Below are positions 1 to 7,266 of a stretch of 51,146 nucleotides of DNA, piece after piece; the stretch's first letter is position 1; each line of letters begins with the position of its first letter. The notes below the pieces were generated by a model that was not told the DNA's origin, did no database searches, and saw only the letters and a list, made by a program, of their open reading frames with translations. The translations under genes were made by a program, and so were the position numbers. This DNA is from Bradyrhizobium sp. WSM1743 (lineage in GTDB: Bacteria; Pseudomonadota; Alphaproteobacteria; Rhizobiales; Xanthobacteraceae): positions 1 to 51,146 of the forward strand of contig NZ_AXAZ01000061.1 of NCBI RefSeq assembly GCF_000473065.1, given 5' to 3'.

Positions 1-222
1 TGCTAGCGGCTTGAGCTTGCGGGGGCCAGGTTTGGGTCCGGGCTTCCGGTTCAAACCGTCCGGCCCATCGGCGCTCCAGGCTTTGATCCAGTCATGAAGA
101 ATCTTGCGGGATATCCCAAGCTCGCGGGCCACAGGAAGGACGCCTTCGCCCCGCTCAACCCGCTTGATCGCCTTCAATTTGTAAGCCGTCGGAAACTGAC
201 GCTTCTTTCCTGGTCCTGCCAC
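1..222 (-). CDS. Transposase N-terminal helix-turn-helix protein (partial)
   Basis: This is the first 74 codons of a minus-strand gene that runs out of the window at base 1. The reading frame opens at a GTG (222-220) just after an in-frame TGA. It begins with a basic stretch (KKRQFPTAYKLKAIKR), then a helix-turn-helix whose second helix reads VARELGISRKILHDWIKAW, then a Pro/Lys/Gly-rich linker. This is the usual start of an IS3-type OrfA or related IS transposase, which binds the element's terminal repeats. The catalytic part would lie outside the window, so whether the element is intact cannot be judged. The exact IS family is inferred, not established. Confidence 0.65.
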   Translation of the reverse strand, partial: MAGPGKKRQFPTAYKLKAIKRVERGEGVLPVARELGISRKILHDWIKAWSADGPDGLNRKPGPKPGPRKLKPLA

Positions 223-322
223 AGGTCATCCTCGAAATGCCTGTCACTGTAATTATCGTGTCTCACTTCAGGGGTGCAGTCCAGTGCACTAAATCTGGCC
301 GCTGTCGCGGCTATGCTGCGGC

Positions 323-493
323 ATGGCTCGTCTTGCCCGTGTCGTGATCCCCGGCCATCCCCACCATGTCACCCAGCGTGGCAACGGTCGCGGTCGCACG
401 TTTTTCGAGGAGGGCGACTATGCGCTCTATCGCGATCTGCTGGCGGCGAATATGTGGGGATTGCGGAAGAGCGGGAGCGCGGTGGCGGCGTGA
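323..493 (+). pseudogene. Truncated REP-associated tyrosine transposase (RAYT), N-terminal remnant
   Basis: The 56-residue frame opens MARLARVVIPGHPHHVTQRG and continues NGRGRTFFEEGDYALYRDLL. This is the hallmark start of REP-associated Y1 transposases (IS200/IS605-like HUH family). The family is normally 150-230 residues and carries a later HxH motif and a catalytic tyrosine. Here the frame stops at TGA 491-493 and neither motif is visible downstream before the SET gene, so this is a decayed fragment. RAYTs are known to act on REP/BIME palindromes. Several palindromic intergenic elements occur in this window, but a link to this fragment is only inferred. Confidence 0.65.
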
Positions 494-656
494 GGCCGCC
501 ATCCACAGCTGTCGTCGCCCGGCCTTGTGCGCAATTGCGCACCGGACCGGCGCGCCGGCATTCCAAGGACATTCGTGGGAAACGGAGAAGCCGCGGCGTA
601 CGGGATGCCCTGGTCGAGCCGGAGCAGGACGGCGGAGTTGGGGGCTCGCCCTGGCG

Positions 657-1217
657 CTACGCCCTTGCCCGGCCCGCCTTGCCGGGGAAGTGCTTGCCGT
701 TCAACTTCTTCTTTTTCGCCGTGCTTTTCGCGCCCGCCTTCTGCGCCTTGCGCTCGGCGCGCGCCTTCACCTTGGCGGCTTCCGCCCTCGCCTCGGCGCG
801 GAGCTTCTTGCGCTTCTTCTCGCAGGAATCACACTTGCAGCCGATCGGCTTCAGATAGGCTTTGAAATAGTCGGTGCCGTAATCGTAGTTGATCTCGTCG
901 CCCGGCTCGATGTTCTTGATGGCGCGGATGAAGACCTTGCGTTCGCGCGGACGGACGTCGGATTCTGCGTTAGGGCGGCAGGAATGATTGATGTAGCGGG
1001 CGAGGTTCTTGCGCACCGATCCGTCGATGGTCCAGCGGCCGTTGAGCTCGAACAGATATTTGTTCTCGATCTCGTCCTGCTCGGGAATCCGCGAGTCCAG
1101 GATCGGTCCGAAATAGCGGATGATCCGGGTCCCCTTCTTGATCGGCTTGGTGGCGAAAAGGCCGAGTCCGGTCTTGGAGCGGCCGACGCGATAAGGTTTG
1201 TTCGAGGTAGCTGGCAT
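657..1217 (-). CDS. SET-domain protein lysine methyltransferase with basic C-terminal tail
   Basis: The protein has 186 residues. The SET fold is recognised from the N-terminal GLGLFATKPIKKG segment (residues 17-29), the NHSC motif (77-80) that helps form the S-adenosylmethionine pocket, the GDEINYDY motif (106-113) with its catalytic tyrosine, and a post-SET cysteine cluster CKCDSC (127-132) that usually binds zinc. Known relatives transfer methyl groups to lysines of proteins; the bacterial substrate is unknown. After residue 133 the chain becomes an Ala/Lys/Arg-rich tail resembling histone H1-like or nucleic-acid-binding tails. The start is ATG 1217, with only a weak ribosome site (TCTCCTGATC). 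It stands alone between the IS remnants and a secreted protein gene. Confidence 0.85.
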   Translation of the reverse strand: MPATSNKPYRVGRSKTGLGLFATKPIKKGTRIIRYFGPILDSRIPEQDEIENKYLFELNGRWTIDGSVRKNLARYINHSCRPNAESDVRPRERKVFIRAIKNIEPGDEINYDYGTDYFKAYLKPIGCKCDSCEKKRKKLRAEARAEAAKVKARAERKAQKAGAKSTAKKKKLNGKHFPGKAGRARA

Positions 1218-1380
1218 GATCAGGAGAATGAGAACGCGAACGAGGCCGGATCGGCTTAAAGCGAAGCCGCTCTTCTAGAACGATTCCGCGCCGCTGTCAG
1301 GTATATCACGTCACTGTTTGAACCTTGCCCACAATCAAGACGTCTGATGGTACGGAGTTCCCACTGCATCGAAGCCACAT

Positions 1381-1983
1381 ATGAACCGCATTACCAGCAT
1401 CGGCTTGGCCGTCTTGATGACTTGCATCGGCCCAAACAGCGCTGACGCCCAATCCGCGGGCAGCACCTACACCTCGACGGCACCAAAAGATTGCCGCCAG
1501 ATCGGCAAGCCCAGCGCGCCCGCCGGCACCATGCGGCTGTGTCCGGGCAAGGACGGCCTGATGGTGCTGATCGCCGAGGACGATCTTCGCGAAATCGTCT
1601 CGGTCGGCCACAATCGCAAGGCCGCAGTCGAGGAACCGGCGGCGAAGATCTGGTTTGCCCCGTTCAATTCCTCGGAGACCACCGTCGAATGGCGCGCTGC
1701 CGGCGCAAAGCCGTTTGCGATCATCCAGCGCTGGCACATCGCCGACAATGCCGATTCCGACAAACGGGGGCGGCCGAACACCAAGGCCATGCTGGTCGTG
1801 ACCCGGCTGCCGCCGGGCACGGTCTGCCACGTCGCCTATGTCGATGCCATCGCGAACCCTGATGCCAACGAGCTCGCGCGCAAGGCGGCGGACGATTTCG
1901 CCCGCGGCTTCACGTGCGGCAAGGACGAGGTGAAGATCATCGGTACGCGCGGCCGCGCCGTCGAGCTCGCGACCATGCACTAG
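1381..1983 (+). CDS. Secreted protein of unknown function
   Basis: The product has 200 residues. Residues 1-23 look like a cleaved signal peptide (hydrophobic ITSIGLAVLMTCI, then ADAQS). The mature chain contains cysteines in PKDCRQ, RLCPGK, TVCHVA and FTCGK, which suggests two disulphides in the periplasm. No catalytic motif is recognised. The gene ends 20 bases before the convergent TetR gene, with no clear terminator between them. ATG 1381 is chosen because it gives a complete signal peptide; the ribosome site in front is weak. The function is unknown. Confidence 0.7.
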   Translation: MNRITSIGLAVLMTCIGPNSADAQSAGSTYTSTAPKDCRQIGKPSAPAGTMRLCPGKDGLMVLIAEDDLREIVSVGHNRKAAVEEPAAKIWFAPFNSSETTVEWRAAGAKPFAIIQRWHIADNADSDKRGRPNTKAMLVVTRLPPGTVCHVAYVDAIANPDANELARKAADDFARGFTCGKDEVKIIGTRGRAVELATMH

Positions 1984-2003
1984 CCGTCGCGGTTCACCAG
2001 CCG

Positions 2004-2732
2004 CTACACGGGAAGCTTCGAAGCCACGGGCGCCGTCAGCATCGCCTCGAGCAGCCTCTCCGCCGTCGTGCCCTCGGGCAGGCGCTCGAGGATGTCTTCG
2101 AGCCGACCGTCGAGCAACAGCATGGTGAAACCGTGCACCAACGACCAGGCACGCGCGATCGCGGCGCCCTGGTTCAGCGTCAGTGCGTCGCCACTGATCT
2201 GCTCCTGCCGCATCGCGCCGATCGCATTCGCAAGTCCGGCGAAAGAAGCTTCGGCCGCCTCGTGCAGCGAGGGCCTGGAATAATCCAGCCGCTCAGTGCG
2301 GAACATGATGCCGTACATGCCGGGATGGGCCTGCGCATAGGCGACATAGGCTTTCGGCCGCGCCAGCGCGCGCTCCAGCGGCGTGGTGGCGGTGTCACAG
2401 GCCGACCCCATCGCCGCGTTGAACTGGCGGAAGCCGACGGCCGCAAGCTCGCTGAGCAGACCGGTGAGATCGCCGAAATGGTGCGTCGGCGCGGCATGCG
2501 AGACGCCGGCCTCGCGCGCCACCGCGCGCAATGTCAGGCCGGCAAGCCCGTCGCGCTCAAGCACCCGTTCGGCGGCCTGGAGCAGCGCTTCGCGCAACGC
2601 GCCGTGATGATACGGCGTCTCGGTCTTCGCGCTTCCCGCGCGGCGCGCCGGACGCGATGCTGCTGTCTGGGTCGCTCTTCTGGGGGCACGCGAGCTGCGC
2701 GCCGCTTCGCCCTTGGTGTCAGTCTTGGCCAT
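2004..2732 (-). CDS. TetR/AcrR-family transcriptional regulator
   Basis: The protein has 242 residues. A 40-residue Ala/Arg-rich lead precedes a TetR DNA-binding domain (about 41-90: HHGALREALLQAAERVLERD, then LRAVAREAGVSHAAPTHHFG, with the helix-turn-helix and the typical Y/HHF element). The C-terminal ligand domain starts near residue 95 and resembles the WHG-type TetR C-terminus. ATG 2732 is used. The gene is divergent from the carotenoid-oxygenase-like gene, and a palindromic site at 2752-2770 lies 20 bases upstream of its start, which suggests autoregulation. The inferred targets are the two promoters at 2776-2804 and 4636-4664, which carry matching operators. The ligand is unknown; an apocarotenoid or aromatic compound would fit the neighbour. 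Confidence 0.87.
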   Translation of the reverse strand: MAKTDTKGEAARSSRAPRRATQTAASRPARRAGSAKTETPYHHGALREALLQAAERVLERDGLAGLTLRAVAREAGVSHAAPTHHFGDLTGLLSELAAVGFRQFNAAMGSACDTATTPLERALARPKAYVAYAQAHPGMYGIMFRTERLDYSRPSLHEAAEASFAGLANAIGAMRQEQISGDALTLNQGAAIARAWSLVHGFTMLLLDGRLEDILERLPEGTTAERLLEAMLTAPVASKLPV

Positions 2733-2751
2733 TTGCAAGCTATATGACGCA

Positions 2752-2770
2752 ATATTGACAGTGTAAAGAT
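2752..2770. promoter_or_regulatory. Putative TetR operator O1 (degenerate left half)
   Basis: ATATTGAC-AGT-GTAAAGAT: the right half is identical to that of the perfect palindrome at 2805-2823, and the left half matches it at six of eight positions. It lies between the tetR start and the -35 of the oxygenase promoter, so binding could affect both genes. The assignment to this TetR is inferred. Confidence 0.6.
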
Positions 2771-2775
2771 TTCAC

Positions 2776-2804
2776 TTGACGAAAGCTGCAATCGGGCTTA
2801 TCCA
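2776..2804 (+). promoter_or_regulatory. Sigma-70-type promoter of the oxygenase gene
   Basis: TTGACG (2776-2781), a 17-base spacer, then TATCCA (2799-2804). It is flanked on each side by a GTAAAGAT-type operator. The same layout recurs at 4636-4664. Confidence 0.5.
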
Positions 2805-2823
2805 ATCTTTACGATGTAAAGAT
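2805..2823. promoter_or_regulatory. Putative TetR operator O2 (perfect palindrome)
   Basis: ATCTTTAC-GAT-GTAAAGAT is a perfect 8+3+8 inverted repeat immediately after the -10 element and just before the ribosome site of the oxygenase gene, a position expected for repression. Confidence 0.7.
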
Positions 2824-2838
2824 AAGCGAGGATTCGCC

Positions 2839-4236
2839 GTGCAGCACGACGCCATGGCCGAGCGCCGCAACAATCTCGCGCCGATCCCGTTCGAGGCCGA
2901 CGCGCCCTTCCTGAAGATCATCGGCGAATTGCCGCGCGAGCTGAACGGCACGCTATATCGCAACGGCCCCAATCCGCAGTTCGATTCGCCCGGCGCGCAC
3001 TGGTTCGTCGGCGACGGCATGCTGCACGCTTTTCATCTCGAGAACGGCCGCGCCAGCTACCGCAACCGCTGGGTCCGCACGCCGAAATGGCTCGCCGAGC
3101 ACGACGCCGGCCGCGCGCTGTTCGGCGGCTTCGGCCGCAAGCTGCCGAATGCCCCGGCCCACCTCACCGACGGCGGCGTCGCCAACACCAACATCATCTT
3201 CCACGCCGGCAAGCTGCTCGCGCTCGAAGAAGCGCATCTGCCGACCGAGATCGAGCCTGGCACGCTGGCGACGCGCGGCTATCACAACTACCAAGACCGC
3301 ATCGCCGGCAGTTTTACCGCGCATCCGAAGATCGATCCCGTCACCGGCGAGCTCGTGTTCTTCGGCTACAACGCGGCGGGTCCGCTGACGCCCGCCCTCT
3401 CCTACGGATCGATCGACGCCTCCGGCAAGGCGACGCGCTTCGAGCGGTTCGAGGCACCCTATGCCAGCATGGTGCACGACTTCATCGTCACCGCGAACCA
3501 TGTGCTGTTTCCGATCCTGCCAATCACCGGCAGCATGGAGCGCGCGATGAGCGGACGGCCGCCCTATGCCTGGGAGCCGGACAAGGGCGCCTATGTCGGG
3601 GTGATGAAGCGCAGCGGCACGGCGAAGGACATCGTCTGGTTTCGTGCCGAGGCCTGCTACGTCTTCCACGTCATGAATGCGTGGGAGGACGAGAACCGCA
3701 TCGTCGCCGACGTCATACAGTTCGAGGAAGCGCCGCTGTTTCCGCATCCCGATGGACGGCCGACCGACCCGGACAAATCGCGCGCCCGCCACTGCCGCTG
3801 GACCTTCGATCTCTCAGGGAATACCGACCGTTTCCAGCAAACATATCTCGACGATCTCACCGGTGAATTCCCCCGCATCGACGATCGCCGCGCCGGACTG
3901 AAGAGCCGCCACGGCTGGTACGCTTGCGCCAATCCGCGACTCCCGATGTTCGGTGCGCTGTCGGGCATCGTCCATGTCGACGGTAACGGCCGTCGGCTCG
4001 GCCATTATCTGCTGCCGGCCGGCGACACCATCTCCGAGCCTGTTTTCGTCGAGCGATCCAAGGATGCAGCCGAGGGCGACGGCTGGCTGCTCGCTGTGGT
4101 CTGGCGCGCGCGGGAAAACCGCAGCGACCTCGCCGTGTTCAATGCGACCGATATCGAAGCCGGCCCAGCCGCATTGGTGCAGCTCGGTCACCGCGTGCCC
4201 GACGGCTTCCACGGCAATTGGGTGGGTGCGGCATAG
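2839..4236 (+). CDS. Carotenoid oxygenase family protein (apocarotenoid/lignostilbene dioxygenase-like)
   Basis: With the GTG start at 2839, preceded by an AGCGAGGA ribosome site, the protein has 465 residues; ATG 2854 is an alternative. Family features are present from end to end: NGTLYRNGPNPQF near the N-terminus, WFVGDGMLHAF, and the four iron-binding histidine contexts TAHPKIDP, VHDFIVT, YVFHVMNAWED and the final DGFHGNW. Members are cytosolic, use a non-haem Fe(II) held by four histidines, and cleave C=C double bonds of carotenoids, apocarotenoids or stilbenes with O2. The substrate cannot be read from the sequence. The gene is divergent from tetR, and its promoter is bracketed by two palindromic operators. 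Confidence 0.88.
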   Translation: MQHDAMAERRNNLAPIPFEADAPFLKIIGELPRELNGTLYRNGPNPQFDSPGAHWFVGDGMLHAFHLENGRASYRNRWVRTPKWLAEHDAGRALFGGFGRKLPNAPAHLTDGGVANTNIIFHAGKLLALEEAHLPTEIEPGTLATRGYHNYQDRIAGSFTAHPKIDPVTGELVFFGYNAAGPLTPALSYGSIDASGKATRFERFEAPYASMVHDFIVTANHVLFPILPITGSMERAMSGRPPYAWEPDKGAYVGVMKRSGTAKDIVWFRAEACYVFHVMNAWEDENRIVADVIQFEEAPLFPHPDGRPTDPDKSRARHCRWTFDLSGNTDRFQQTYLDDLTGEFPRIDDRRAGLKSRHGWYACANPRLPMFGALSGIVHVDGNGRRLGHYLLPAGDTISEPVFVERSKDAAEGDGWLLAVVWRARENRSDLAVFNATDIEAGPAALVQLGHRVPDGFHGNWVGAA

Positions 4237-4240
4237 CGCT

Positions 4241-4347
4241 CGTCATTCCGGGGCGCGCCACTTGGCGCGAACCCGGAATCCATTTCGCGACACGTGTTGC
4301 TGCCCGATGGATTCCGGGCTCGCGCTGACGCGCGCCCCGGAATGACG
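4241..4347. repeat. Palindromic intergenic element, GTCATTCCGGG type
   Basis: The element opens with CGTCATTCCGGGGCGCGC and closes with its inverse, GCGCGCCCCGGAATGACG; inner arms CCCGGAATCCAT and ATGGATTCCGGG also pair. A second copy of the same family is at 19994-20098. It lies between the oxygenase gene and the small membrane protein gene. Confidence 0.75.
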
Positions 4348-4362
4348 AAAGAGGAGTTTTCG

Positions 4363-4626
4363 ATGCACATGCCCTCGCTCACCGCAGTTTGCCTTGCCGT
4401 CCTCGCGCTGACCGGTGCTGCGCTCGCATTCCAGATGATCCGGCTGCGGCGGAGCCGCCATACCGTCTTCAACGGCGGCATCTTGCTCTGCCTCGGCCTT
4501 TTGATCGCCTCCGCACTGCCGCTCCTGTCGCGCCTGCCCTGGGCGGAATTGGCCGAGGAGGCCTCCGACCAAGCCGTTGCAGCCCTTTACCTTTTGGAGG
4601 TCGCCTACGTCATTTTGACACTGTAA
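4363..4626 (+). CDS. Small membrane protein of unknown function
   Basis: An 87-residue protein with two hydrophobic segments (about 5-24 and 39-58) separated by a basic loop (RLRRSRH), so probably an inner-membrane hairpin. ATG 4363 is chosen because AAAGAGGAG lies just upstream; an earlier in-frame start would read through the palindromic element. Its stop codon lies inside the operator at 4612-4630, so it abuts the regulated promoter of the next gene. No family recognised. It probably belongs to the transcript from the oxygenase gene, although the intervening palindromic element could attenuate it. Confidence 0.6.
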   Translation: MHMPSLTAVCLAVLALTGAALAFQMIRLRRSRHTVFNGGILLCLGLLIASALPLLSRLPWAELAEEASDQAVAALYLLEVAYVILTL

Positions 4627-4630
4627 AGAT
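4612..4630. promoter_or_regulatory. Putative TetR operator O3
   Basis: ATTTTGAC-ACT-GTAAAGAT has the same organisation as O1 (2752-2770): the right half is identical and the left half ends in TTGAC. It overlaps the stop codon of the small membrane protein gene and lies upstream of the -35 of the next promoter. Confidence 0.6.
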
Positions 4631-4635
4631 TTTGC

Positions 4636-4664
4636 TTGACCCGGGCCCGACCCGGAAGTAGTAA
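4636..4664 (+). promoter_or_regulatory. Sigma-70-type promoter of the membrane-protein pair
   Basis: TTGACC (4636-4641), 17 bases, TAGTAA (4659-4664). The spacing and flanking operators match the promoter at 2776-2804. Confidence 0.5.
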
Positions 4665-4682
4665 TCTTTCCATTGTAAAGAT
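4664..4682. promoter_or_regulatory. Putative TetR operator O4
   Basis: ATCTTTCC-ATT-GTAAAGAT differs from the perfect O2 palindrome at one left-arm base and in the spacer. It overlaps the end of the -10 element. O3 and O4 begin 52 bases apart; O1 and O2 begin 53 apart. Confidence 0.65.
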
Positions 4683-4702
4683 CAGCTCGACCGAGGCGGC
4701 CC

Positions 4703-5278
4703 ATGGCGATTTTCCTGATCCTCGCGCCTTACGGTGCCTACACCTTCCTGATGCTGGTGACTTCGACCACGATCAGCGTGTTTGCGGCATCGGCGATCTG
4801 CCTCGCCACCGTCGCGGTCGATGTCGCGCGCGGGCGTTCGGTGAAGATCCTGGCCGCGGGCTCCGCGATCGTGTTCGCCGCAATCGGCCTTTACCTCGCA
4901 CTGATCGATCCCGCGCTCGGCACGCTCGGCGTCAAGCTGTCGATCGATATCGGCATCCTCCTGATCTCGCTCGGCTCGATGCTGGTCCGCCATCCCTTCA
5001 CACTGCAATATGCGCTCGAGTCGGTGCCGGCCGAGACCGCGGCAATGCCGGGCTTTCTCCGCGCCAATTACATCATCACCGCCGCGTGGACAGCAGCAGC
5101 GCTGTTGATGGCGGCCGCCAATCTCGTGCTGCTTTACATCCCCGGCCTGCCGCTTTGGTCGAGCCTTGCGGTCGCCTTCGCCGCCCGCAACAGTGCGATC
5201 TACTTCACAAAGTGGTATCCCGAGTATCGCCAGATCAAGTACGGTACGCCGGCCCGCGCTCTTCCCGACGCCCGCTGA
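4703..5278 (+). CDS. Multi-pass inner-membrane protein of unknown function
   Basis: 191 residues with about five or six hydrophobic segments (roughly 2-20, 22-37, 47-66, 75-90, 113-135 and 140-158) and short polar loops, so an integral membrane protein. It ends in a basic, polar tail (KWYPEYRQIKYG). No catalytic motif seen. ATG 4703 follows the operator-flanked promoter at 4636-4664. The next gene starts 12 bases after its stop, so they form a bicistronic unit. The pairing with a YciB/IspZ-like protein suggests an envelope role, but the function is unknown. Confidence 0.72.
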   Translation: MAIFLILAPYGAYTFLMLVTSTTISVFAASAICLATVAVDVARGRSVKILAAGSAIVFAAIGLYLALIDPALGTLGVKLSIDIGILLISLGSMLVRHPFTLQYALESVPAETAAMPGFLRANYIITAAWTAAALLMAAANLVLLYIPGLPLWSSLAVAFAARNSAIYFTKWYPEYRQIKYGTPARALPDAR

Positions 5279-5290
5279 ACAGGATCGACG

Positions 5291-5845
5291 ATGAAGGACG
5301 TATTCGCCCGTCTCGCCTCCGACTTCCTCTCCGCCATCGTCTTCCTGGCCGTCTACCTGATCACCGACAACGTCGTCCTGGCGACGTCGGTGGCGATCGC
5401 CGGAGCGATCGCGCAGGTGATCTACGCCCGCGTCAAAGGACGAGAGCTCAACTACATGACCTATGCGAGCCTCGCGCTCGTCGTCGTGCTGGGCGCGATC
5501 ACGCTGCTGACCAATGATCCACGCTTCATGCTGGCGAAACCCTCGATCGCGCATTTCGCGATCGGACTCATCATGCTGAAGCGCGGCTGGATGCTGCGCT
5601 ACATGCCGCCGATCGTCGCCGAGACCGTTCCGGAATATGTCACGGCTGCAGGCTATGCCTGGGCGGGGTTGATGTTCGTGATCGGCGCCGGCATGATCGT
5701 GGTCGCCTCCACGGGCGATCTGAAGCTGTGGGCGTTCTACATCACCGTGGTTGCCGGCGGCACCAAGATCCTGGCCTTTGCCGTGCAGTACGCCGTTCTG
5801 CGCCTCATCGTCACCAGCCGCCGGCGTGCCGCCGCCCGCGCCTAA
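5291..5845 (+). CDS. YciB/IspZ-family inner-membrane protein
   Basis: The 184-residue product has about six membrane segments and the family-like segment KPSIAHFAIGLIMLKRGWML, in which a Lys/Pro-led helix is followed by a charged loop, as in septation protein A (IspZ/YciB). Members of that family are inner-membrane proteins linked to cell-envelope synthesis and division. The N-terminus (FLSAIVFLAVYLITDNVVLATSVAIA) also fits the family. It is cotranscribed with the preceding membrane-protein gene (12-base gap). The assignment is by motif and topology; the precise role is not known here. Confidence 0.7.
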   Translation: MKDVFARLASDFLSAIVFLAVYLITDNVVLATSVAIAGAIAQVIYARVKGRELNYMTYASLALVVVLGAITLLTNDPRFMLAKPSIAHFAIGLIMLKRGWMLRYMPPIVAETVPEYVTAAGYAWAGLMFVIGAGMIVVASTGDLKLWAFYITVVAGGTKILAFAVQYAVLRLIVTSRRRAAARA

Positions 5846-5950
5846 ATGCCCTATCGCAGGGTTAGGCAGGAACTGCGAGTTGGGCTATAGGCTCGCTCAG
5901 GACGGCCGCGGATCGTCGCGGACCGCCGAAATTCGTTCGGGAGACGGGGA

Positions 5951-6247
5951 ATGGCCGTAGACGGCAACTGGAATCTGACCATGACGACGCCGATGGGCGA
6001 GCGCCAGGCGACGCTGAGCCTGAAGGCCGCGGACGGCACGCTCACGGGCACGCAGGGCGCGGAAGGCAATACCGCCGAGATCTTCGACGGCACCGTCTCT
6101 GGCGACAACGTCTCCTGGAAGGTCTCGATCACCAACCCGATGCCGCTCACGCTCGAATTCACCGGCACGGTTTCCGGCGACAGCATCAGCGGCGAGATGG
6201 GCATCGGCCCGATGGGCAGCTTCCCGTTTACGGGCGCGCGGGCGTAA
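5951..6247 (+). CDS. Small beta-rich protein of unknown function
   Basis: 98 residues with alternating hydrophobic and Gly/Thr/Asp pattern (GNWNLTMTTPMG; DGTLTGTQGA; FTGTVSGDSISGEM), typical of a small antiparallel beta-barrel. There is no signal peptide. An ACGGGGA ribosome site precedes ATG 5951. The interrupted SH3-domain gene starts 14 bases after its stop, so they may share a transcript. No function can be assigned. Confidence 0.72.
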   Translation: MAVDGNWNLTMTTPMGERQATLSLKAADGTLTGTQGAEGNTAEIFDGTVSGDNVSWKVSITNPMPLTLEFTGTVSGDSISGEMGIGPMGSFPFTGARA

Positions 6248-6261
6248 CGCACGTTGCGCCG

Positions 6262-7179
6262 ATGCGTGCGCTTCGTCTCATCGCAGCGACAATCCTGTGT
6301 GTCGCGACACAAGCAGCGCGCGCGGATGACAGCGAACCGGCGTGGCGCGCAAGCGCGCTCGCTCTGGTGCCGTCAGGCTATGTTGCCGGCACTGCTTATC
6401 GAACCGCAGGTGCGACCGGCTATCTCGCGGTCTACCCCGCGACATCGAACGATCCGAAGACACCGGCAAGCGCCTTTGCGGTGCGCCAGGCTCTGGTCGT
6501 CACGCTGACGGCGGATGGGACGCGAGCAACGTCAGCCGAGCTGAGGCCGCGCACCGAGCCGGATCCCGACAACGACGACAACGATTTCGCCAGGCTGCAC
6601 GCCGAGCTCGCCGCCAAGCGCGCAACGCTCCCCGATGGCACCGAGCCCTGCGGTCTCGGCGCCTGGTCCATCGACAAGGACCCCAGCGGCCTCAACGTGC
6701 GCGCCGAGCCGTCGGTCAAGGCGCGCGTGCTCGGCACCTTGCCGCCGCCCTACCGGCTCAAGCTTGGCGGCGCTGAGAACACGCCCGAGGGCGGCTGGCT
6801 GACCGAATTCCGCATCGTCGGCTTTAGGGACGGCTGGTTCTGATCGAAGGCGCGAGGCCGCCCGGCAAGGACTACGAGGACGAGAAGCGATATCCGCGCA
6901 GCGCGCCAAAACCCTATGCCGGCCGCGGCTGGGTCGCCTCGAACAAGGTCGGCGCGAATTACGCCAATGGCTATACGCGCGCGGGCGGGCTATTCCAGGC
7001 GCCCTTCGTCGATGCCAAATGGATGCCGGCCCAGCGCGAGCTCGGCGGTCCGATCGACGGCGACGGCGGACCGAAGCGGCTCATGGCGTGCAGCGGCTTC
7101 TGGGGCCTGGTCGAGAGCCATGACAGCGTCCGCGGCTGGTGGCGCGCGCTTTGCTCCAACCAGGTCACGAATTGCAGCT
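6262..7179 (+). pseudogene. Secreted SH3-domain protein, frameshifted
   Basis: The first frame (6262-6843) encodes a signal peptide (residues 1-21, ending ARAD), an acidic linker, and an SH3_3-type domain (LNVRAEPSVKARVLGTLPP). It stops at TGA 6841-6843 straight after FRDGWF. From about 6840 the -1 frame continues without a stop to TGA 7177-7179 (LIEGARPPGKDYEDEKRY, then GRGWVASNKVGANY, ending in a Cys-containing tail). The second part has no start codon or ribosome site, and its GRGWVAS motif continues the domain logic. One inserted base near 6840 would restore a protein of about 305 residues. I infer a one-base deletion, or a sequencing error; no slippery heptamer is present. Confidence 0.75.
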
Positions 7180-7266
7180 GACCGAAGCGAGCGCTCCGCG
7201 ACATTCTTTCCCTTGCCTTTTATGCAATTCAGGATTGTATCCTGGGATGACGCCCGGGAGGCAAGA

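Noticed and set aside
6835..6850. Programmed -1 frameshifting in the SH3-domain gene
   Set aside because: No X-XXY-YYZ slippery sequence at the junction; a simple one-base loss explains it.
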